A stretch of DNA of 25,835 nt, taken from a virus. Every line of letters begins with the position of its first letter. The stretch's first letter is position 1. A program made the position numbers and the translations under genes. The notes below the pieces were generated by a model, which saw nothing but the letters and a program-made list of their open reading frames with translations, was not told the DNA's origin and ran no database searches. The DNA is taken from positions 1 through 25,835 of IMG/VR virus record IMGVR_UViG_3300010885_017866. The stretch is one strand, 5' to 3'. Shown piece after piece: positions 23,254-25,835 of this stretch.

Positions 23254-24450
23254 ATGGCGGTCCAGGGATACCTAGGACAGGGTAATCAGTCACTACAAGA
23301 TTCCACTGATCCAACGTTAAAGGATTATACCCACGCATCAAAGACGTTTATAAGTAACGGGTATCAGTATAGCCCGAGACTTAAATTCCTATTCCATGTT
23401 TATTTTAATATAAACACAGCTAACATTCCACAATTACAAGCAGCATATGGCTCAGGAGCAATTGCCACTATTAGTCTATTAGTTAAAAGTGCTGAGTTGC
23501 CAAAGTTTAAAATTGATACTACAGTATTAAACCAGTATAACCGCAAACGTGTAGTACAAACTAAAATGCGTTATGAGCCTAGTCGTATTGTATTCCATGA
23601 TGACCAAGGAGATTTAATTCGTAATATGTGGTATAACTATTATTCTTACTACTATGGTGATCCAAGTCATCAATACGCAGGTATTTCAAATATGTCAGGT
23701 ACCATGGGTCGCTTAATGACGCAAGCAAATGCGTTTAACTATAACACATCAGACATTTATAGCCAGCAACAAGCTAGTCCCAACTGGGGATTCCAAGGCG
23801 AAACATATCACGACGGTACAAACTTATTATTCTCCGGTTTAGGTGGCAAACCTGCTTTCTTCCGTGACATTACTATCTATGGACTTAGTCAAAAGAAATT
23901 TGCGCAATGGACATTAATTAATCCAATAATTACTGGTTGGCGCGGCGACAACTACGATTACTCTGAAAGTGGTGGCATTATGCAAAATGAAATGTCCTTT
24001 GAGTACGAGTCAGTAAAATACTTTACAGGTGACATTGGCGCTAATCAACCATCTAACTCTGTCTCAGGATTTGCTGATCCTGCGCACTACGACACAGTAT
24101 CTTCTAGTATTACTACCCCACAAGGTCGTGAAACTGTTTACACTAACAGTGGTGTTGTATCTGCTGTGTCAGGTACTGTACAAGATTTAAACAACACAAA
24201 TGCTGGATTAAGTGGATTGCAAAATGTTCTTGGCGGTGTACAAACTGCTGGTACATTACTTAATGTATTGTCAGGTAGTGCTATTAGTCAGCAACTTGGT
24301 GTTGGACAACTTATCAACGGCGGATTAAATAGTTTATCTGGTGAGGCTACAAATGCATTAGGTACTATACAAGGAAAATTAAATACGTTGGCTACTACAG
24401 CAAAAGGCGGCACTATTATTCCAACAGCCCCAGGTAGCACAGCACTTTAA
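23254..24450 (+). CDS. Second tail-tube-family protein (gp19/gp54-like), 398 aa
   Basis: This gene begins five bases after gp19 and has no obvious ribosome binding site, suggesting coupled translation. The core (residues ~40-260) follows the tube-fold pattern: YSPRLKFLFHVYFNIN, SLLVKSAELPKFKIDTTVLN, YNRKRVVQTKMRYEPSRIVF, HDDQGDLIRNMWYNYYSYYY, FRDITIYGLSQKKFAQWTLI and GGIMQNEMSFEYESVKYFTG. The LVKSAELPKFKI...QYNRKR segment and the strand-turn-strand end are typical of T4-type tube proteins and their baseplate relatives. The last ~130 residues are a Gly/Ser/Leu-rich tail (LGGVQTAGTLLNVLSG). It could be a tube-initiator such as gp54, or an aquatic-phage-specific tube paralogue; I cannot decide between them. 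It is followed by a small gene with TAAGGA. Confidence 0.75.
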   Translation: MAVQGYLGQGNQSLQDSTDPTLKDYTHASKTFISNGYQYSPRLKFLFHVYFNINTANIPQLQAAYGSGAIATISLLVKSAELPKFKIDTTVLNQYNRKRVVQTKMRYEPSRIVFHDDQGDLIRNMWYNYYSYYYGDPSHQYAGISNMSGTMGRLMTQANAFNYNTSDIYSQQQASPNWGFQGETYHDGTNLLFSGLGGKPAFFRDITIYGLSQKKFAQWTLINPIITGWRGDNYDYSESGGIMQNEMSFEYESVKYFTGDIGANQPSNSVSGFADPAHYDTVSSSITTPQGRETVYTNSGVVSAVSGTVQDLNNTNAGLSGLQNVLGGVQTAGTLLNVLSGSAISQQLGVGQLINGGLNSLSGEATNALGTIQGKLNTLATTAKGGTIIPTAPGSTAL

Positions 24451-24460
24451 GGATTAATTT

Positions 24461-24823
24461 ATGAGTAATACAGTAAACGCAATAAATCCTAGAATTGATA
24501 GAACTGTTCAAATTTTTGATAAATTTTACGACTACTCACAGGCAATTTCTGGCCCAGAGTATGATGCCGTATACAGTTATTTGAGATCTGTTTTTAACAC
24601 AACTGCTCAAGCAGAAAACTTTACAACAACGCTATTTCGTATAGCTAATACAACAGGTCAACCAGCAATAACTTTATTACAAGATATTCAAGGAGCATCA
24701 GCTCCACAAGTTACGTTGGTGTTTGCATATTATCTTAATACATTCCAATCCCCAGCAACACAAATGGGTGTACAAATTCCACGTACTCCTAACTACTATG
24801 TGGCACACAACATTAGACAGTAA
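24461..24823 (+). CDS. Conserved small phage protein of unknown function, 120 aa
   Basis: An AAGGA ribosome binding site at 24449-24453 overlaps the previous stop. The 120-residue product has INPRIDRTVQIFDKFYDYSQ, then EYDAVYSYLRSVFNTTAQAE, LFRIANTTGQPAITLLQDIQ, a hydrophobic VTLVFAYYLNTFQSPATQMG and the end PNYYVAHNIRQ. Proteins with the same order (DPRVxRxxxVFDKFY, NFTxxLFRIA, LLQDIEG, AYYLNxxRSPATxLG, PNYYAARN) occur in aquatic T4-like phages next to tube and head-completion genes and remain unnamed in my knowledge. Mostly helical, no transmembrane segment, no catalytic motif. By position it is probably a virion or tail-assembly protein. Confidence 0.75.
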   Translation: MSNTVNAINPRIDRTVQIFDKFYDYSQAISGPEYDAVYSYLRSVFNTTAQAENFTTTLFRIANTTGQPAITLLQDIQGASAPQVTLVFAYYLNTFQSPATQMGVQIPRTPNYYVAHNIRQ

Positions 24824-24828
24824 TTACT

Positions 24829-25263
24829 ATGCCTAAATTCCGCCAAGGCACTTACGAAGTAAAAAACACAGAAAAATATGTAGGCAAATCAAAGCCACGC
24901 TATCGCTCAGGCTGGGAAATGACTTTTATGATGTTTTTAGACAGTAACGAAAATGTAGTTAACTGGGCCAGCGAAGCAGTACGCATACCTTATCGAAATC
25001 CGCTAACCGGCAAAATGACAATGTATGTCCCAGACTTTTTGGTTACATACAAGGGCCCCAATAAAACAGTTAAAGCAGAATTAATTGAAATCAAACCCCG
25101 CAGTCAAAGTGTACTCGAAATTAAAATGAAAGACAAAGATAAAGCTATAGTGGCTGTAAATTACTGTAAATGGGATGCCGCTACAAAATGGGCACAACAA
25201 AACGGACTTACTTTTCGTGTAATCAACGAAGATGCTATATTCCACCAAGGTGCCAAAAAGTAG
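24829..25263 (+). CDS. gp4: Head completion protein gp4 (PD-(D/E)XK nuclease fold)
   Basis: This 144-residue protein is nearly the length of T4 gp4 (~150). Conserved blocks are GTYEVKNTEKYVG, YRSGWEMTFMMFLD (Glu30), VVNWASEAVRIPYRNPLTGK, MYVPDFLV (Asp69) and AELIEIKPRSQ (Glu87, Lys89). The spacing YVPDF...EIKP matches the TnsA-like PD-(D/E)XK endonuclease site. T4 gp4 acts after packaging to finish the head before tail joining, and its nuclease-like site is conserved in the family. All key residues are present here. It begins five bases after the preceding small gene with no strong ribosome binding site, so translation is probably coupled. Confidence 0.85.
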   Translation: MPKFRQGTYEVKNTEKYVGKSKPRYRSGWEMTFMMFLDSNENVVNWASEAVRIPYRNPLTGKMTMYVPDFLVTYKGPNKTVKAELIEIKPRSQSVLEIKMKDKDKAIVAVNYCKWDAATKWAQQNGLTFRVINEDAIFHQGAKK

Positions 25264-25280
25264 GGTGACCGCAAAATACA

Positions 25281-25287
25281 GTAAATA
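25281..25287 (+). promoter_or_regulatory. Late promoter element GTAAATA for gp16
   Basis: GTAAATA is followed by five bases (GCTGT) and the ATG at 25293. T4 late spacing predicts transcription to begin exactly at the A of the ATG. The 11-base string ATAGCTGTATG ending at this start is identical to that at the 14536 start. Confidence 0.5.
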
Positions 25288-25292
25288 GCTGT

Positions 25293-25790
25293 ATGACGAA
25301 GAAATTAGAAACACTTTTTGGTTTTGATAAACTGGATAACGAAGAGACTGTTATTAGCGAAACTATGACTACAGAAGAAACACGTACAGCTATCGTGGAA
25401 ATAGACGATACTATAGACAAAATAGATGCGGCACTACCAGCTATTAGAGATTTAGATGCTTCTGACAGAGAATTAGATGACATAGCTGATTTAGCCAAGC
25501 AAAGTTATGAAGATTTAACAGATTTGGGCATGAATGTTGACAGTAGATTTGCCGCAGAACTGTTTGCTGTAGCAGGAAATATGCTAGGCCACGCATTAAC
25601 CGCTAAAACAACTAAATTAAACAAGAAATTAAAGATGCTTGACTTACAGTTACGCAAATTAAAGCTGGATCAGGATGCTGCTAAACGGTCAAATGAGATT
25701 CAAAACTTACCCACAGCAGAAGGGCAAGTATTGTCACGTAATGACCTCTTAGAACGCTTACTTAGCGATAGAGCGCAAAAAGACATTTAG
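25293..25790 (+). CDS. gp16: Terminase small subunit gp16
   Basis: This 165-residue protein is the same size as T4 gp16 (164). It is acidic and helical. The first third is Asp/Glu/Thr-rich (TTEETRTAIVEIDDTIDKID). The centre has DLAKQSYEDLTDLGMNVDSR followed by FAAELFAVAGNMLGHALTAK, matching in layout the helix-turn core in which T4 gp16 monomers assemble (motif MDAAKIFLE...HMEVFATLMG). A basic helix KLNKKLKMLDLQLRKLKLDQ follows. The C-terminus has VLSRNDLLERLLSD, a short tail as in the family. It regulates and starts DNA packaging with the large terminase. Its position immediately before a gene that starts at 25819 fits the usual 16-17 order. The ATG has no ribosome binding site. Confidence 0.78.
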   Translation: MTKKLETLFGFDKLDNEETVISETMTTEETRTAIVEIDDTIDKIDAALPAIRDLDASDRELDDIADLAKQSYEDLTDLGMNVDSRFAAELFAVAGNMLGHALTAKTTKLNKKLKMLDLQLRKLKLDQDAAKRSNEIQNLPTAEGQVLSRNDLLERLLSDRAQKDI

Positions 25791-25798
25791 TATAAATA
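25791..25798 (+). promoter_or_regulatory. Late promoter TATAAATA
   Basis: This is a perfect match to the T4 late -10 box (TATAAATA). Predicted start near 25804 gives a ~15-base leader with AGGA at 25807-25810 before the ATG at 25819. It supports a late gene beginning at the window end. Confidence 0.7.
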
Positions 25799-25818
25799 TA
25801 ATATACAGGAAAAGTACC

Positions 25819-25835
25819 ATGAAAAATTTTAAAGA
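25819..25835 (+). CDS. Start of a late gene, probably terminase large subunit gp17 (cut by window end)
   Basis: Only MKNFK and two bases of the next codon are visible. A consensus late promoter and an AGGA ribosome binding site precede it. In T4-like phages the gene after gp16 is almost always gp17, the packaging ATPase-nuclease, which is why I propose it, but no residues beyond the first five support this. The first codon is clear; identity is inference. Confidence 0.5.

Noticed and set aside
14508-25498. Antisense frames over plus-strand genes (14508-14774, 15553-15957, 16121-16321, 17908-18138, 18089-18325, 22331-22603, 23066-23341, 25081-25314, 25235-25498)
   Set aside because: Each is opposite a gene with family support and lacks a start signal.
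1-25835. tRNA genes, CRISPR arrays, attachment sites, insertion sequences
   Set aside because: I found no cloverleaf-like or regularly spaced repeat structures and no transposase or integrase motifs by reading; short sites could still be missed without a scan.

Overview
This window is a late-region segment of a tailed phage genome with a contractile tail, of the T4-like (Straboviridae/Kyanoviridae-like) kind. The evidence is a recognisable set of T4-type virion genes: neck gp13 and gp14, tail terminator gp15, sheath gp18, tube gp19, head-completion nuclease gp4 and small terminase gp16. Several of them have the long C-terminal extensions or inserted modules that I associate with aquatic T4-like phages (cyanophage and pelagiphage relatives). 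The DNA is AT-rich. No photosynthesis genes, tRNAs, integrase, CRISPR array or insertion sequence were seen. The sequence does not identify the host, but well-formed sigma70-type promoters point to an ordinary bacterial host.

Region 1 (1-10601) is a rightward fibre and adhesin block. It starts with the end of a fibre protein cut by the window edge, then a second repeat-rich fibre protein. Next come a fibre with a lectin-like 'RIINGGM' domain and a 56-residue XkdW-like protein. Six tandem glycine-rich adhesin-like paralogues follow (4252-10197), mostly linked by overlapping or nearly touching stop and start codons. A short conserved phage protein behind its own late promoter closes the block, and an unidentified 220-residue protein comes after it.

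Region 2 (11251-14476) is leftward: gp14, then gp15, then a Nudix hydrolase. Region 3 (14536-18470) is rightward and mixes early and late genes: a small helical protein and a 381-residue conserved protein, each with its own sigma70-type promoter; gp13 with a late promoter; and a tightly coupled dexA-like exonuclease / GNAT acetyltransferase / deoxynucleoside monophosphate kinase operon with a third sigma70-type promoter. A small HNH-like zinc protein faces left at 18418-18762.

Region 4 (18839-25835) is the rightward sheath, tube, second tube-family protein, small conserved protein, gp4, gp16 run, ending in the first codons of a gene that is probably the large terminase.

Two promoter classes are visible: sigma70-type (TTGAYW, 17 bases, TATAMT) and a late element (C/G/A-TAAATA, resembling the T4/cyanophage late -10 box). 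The most unusual observation is their geometry. At seven genes the promoter is so close to the start codon that the predicted transcription start falls on the A of ATG or 1-3 bases before it, with no ribosome binding site, which implies leaderless messages. By contrast gp13, gp18, gp19, the probable gp17 and the 122-residue gene have 13-24 base leaders with clear ribosome binding sites. The adhesin array and a carbohydrate-binding-like module shared by the neck protein and the sheath are the other points of interest.
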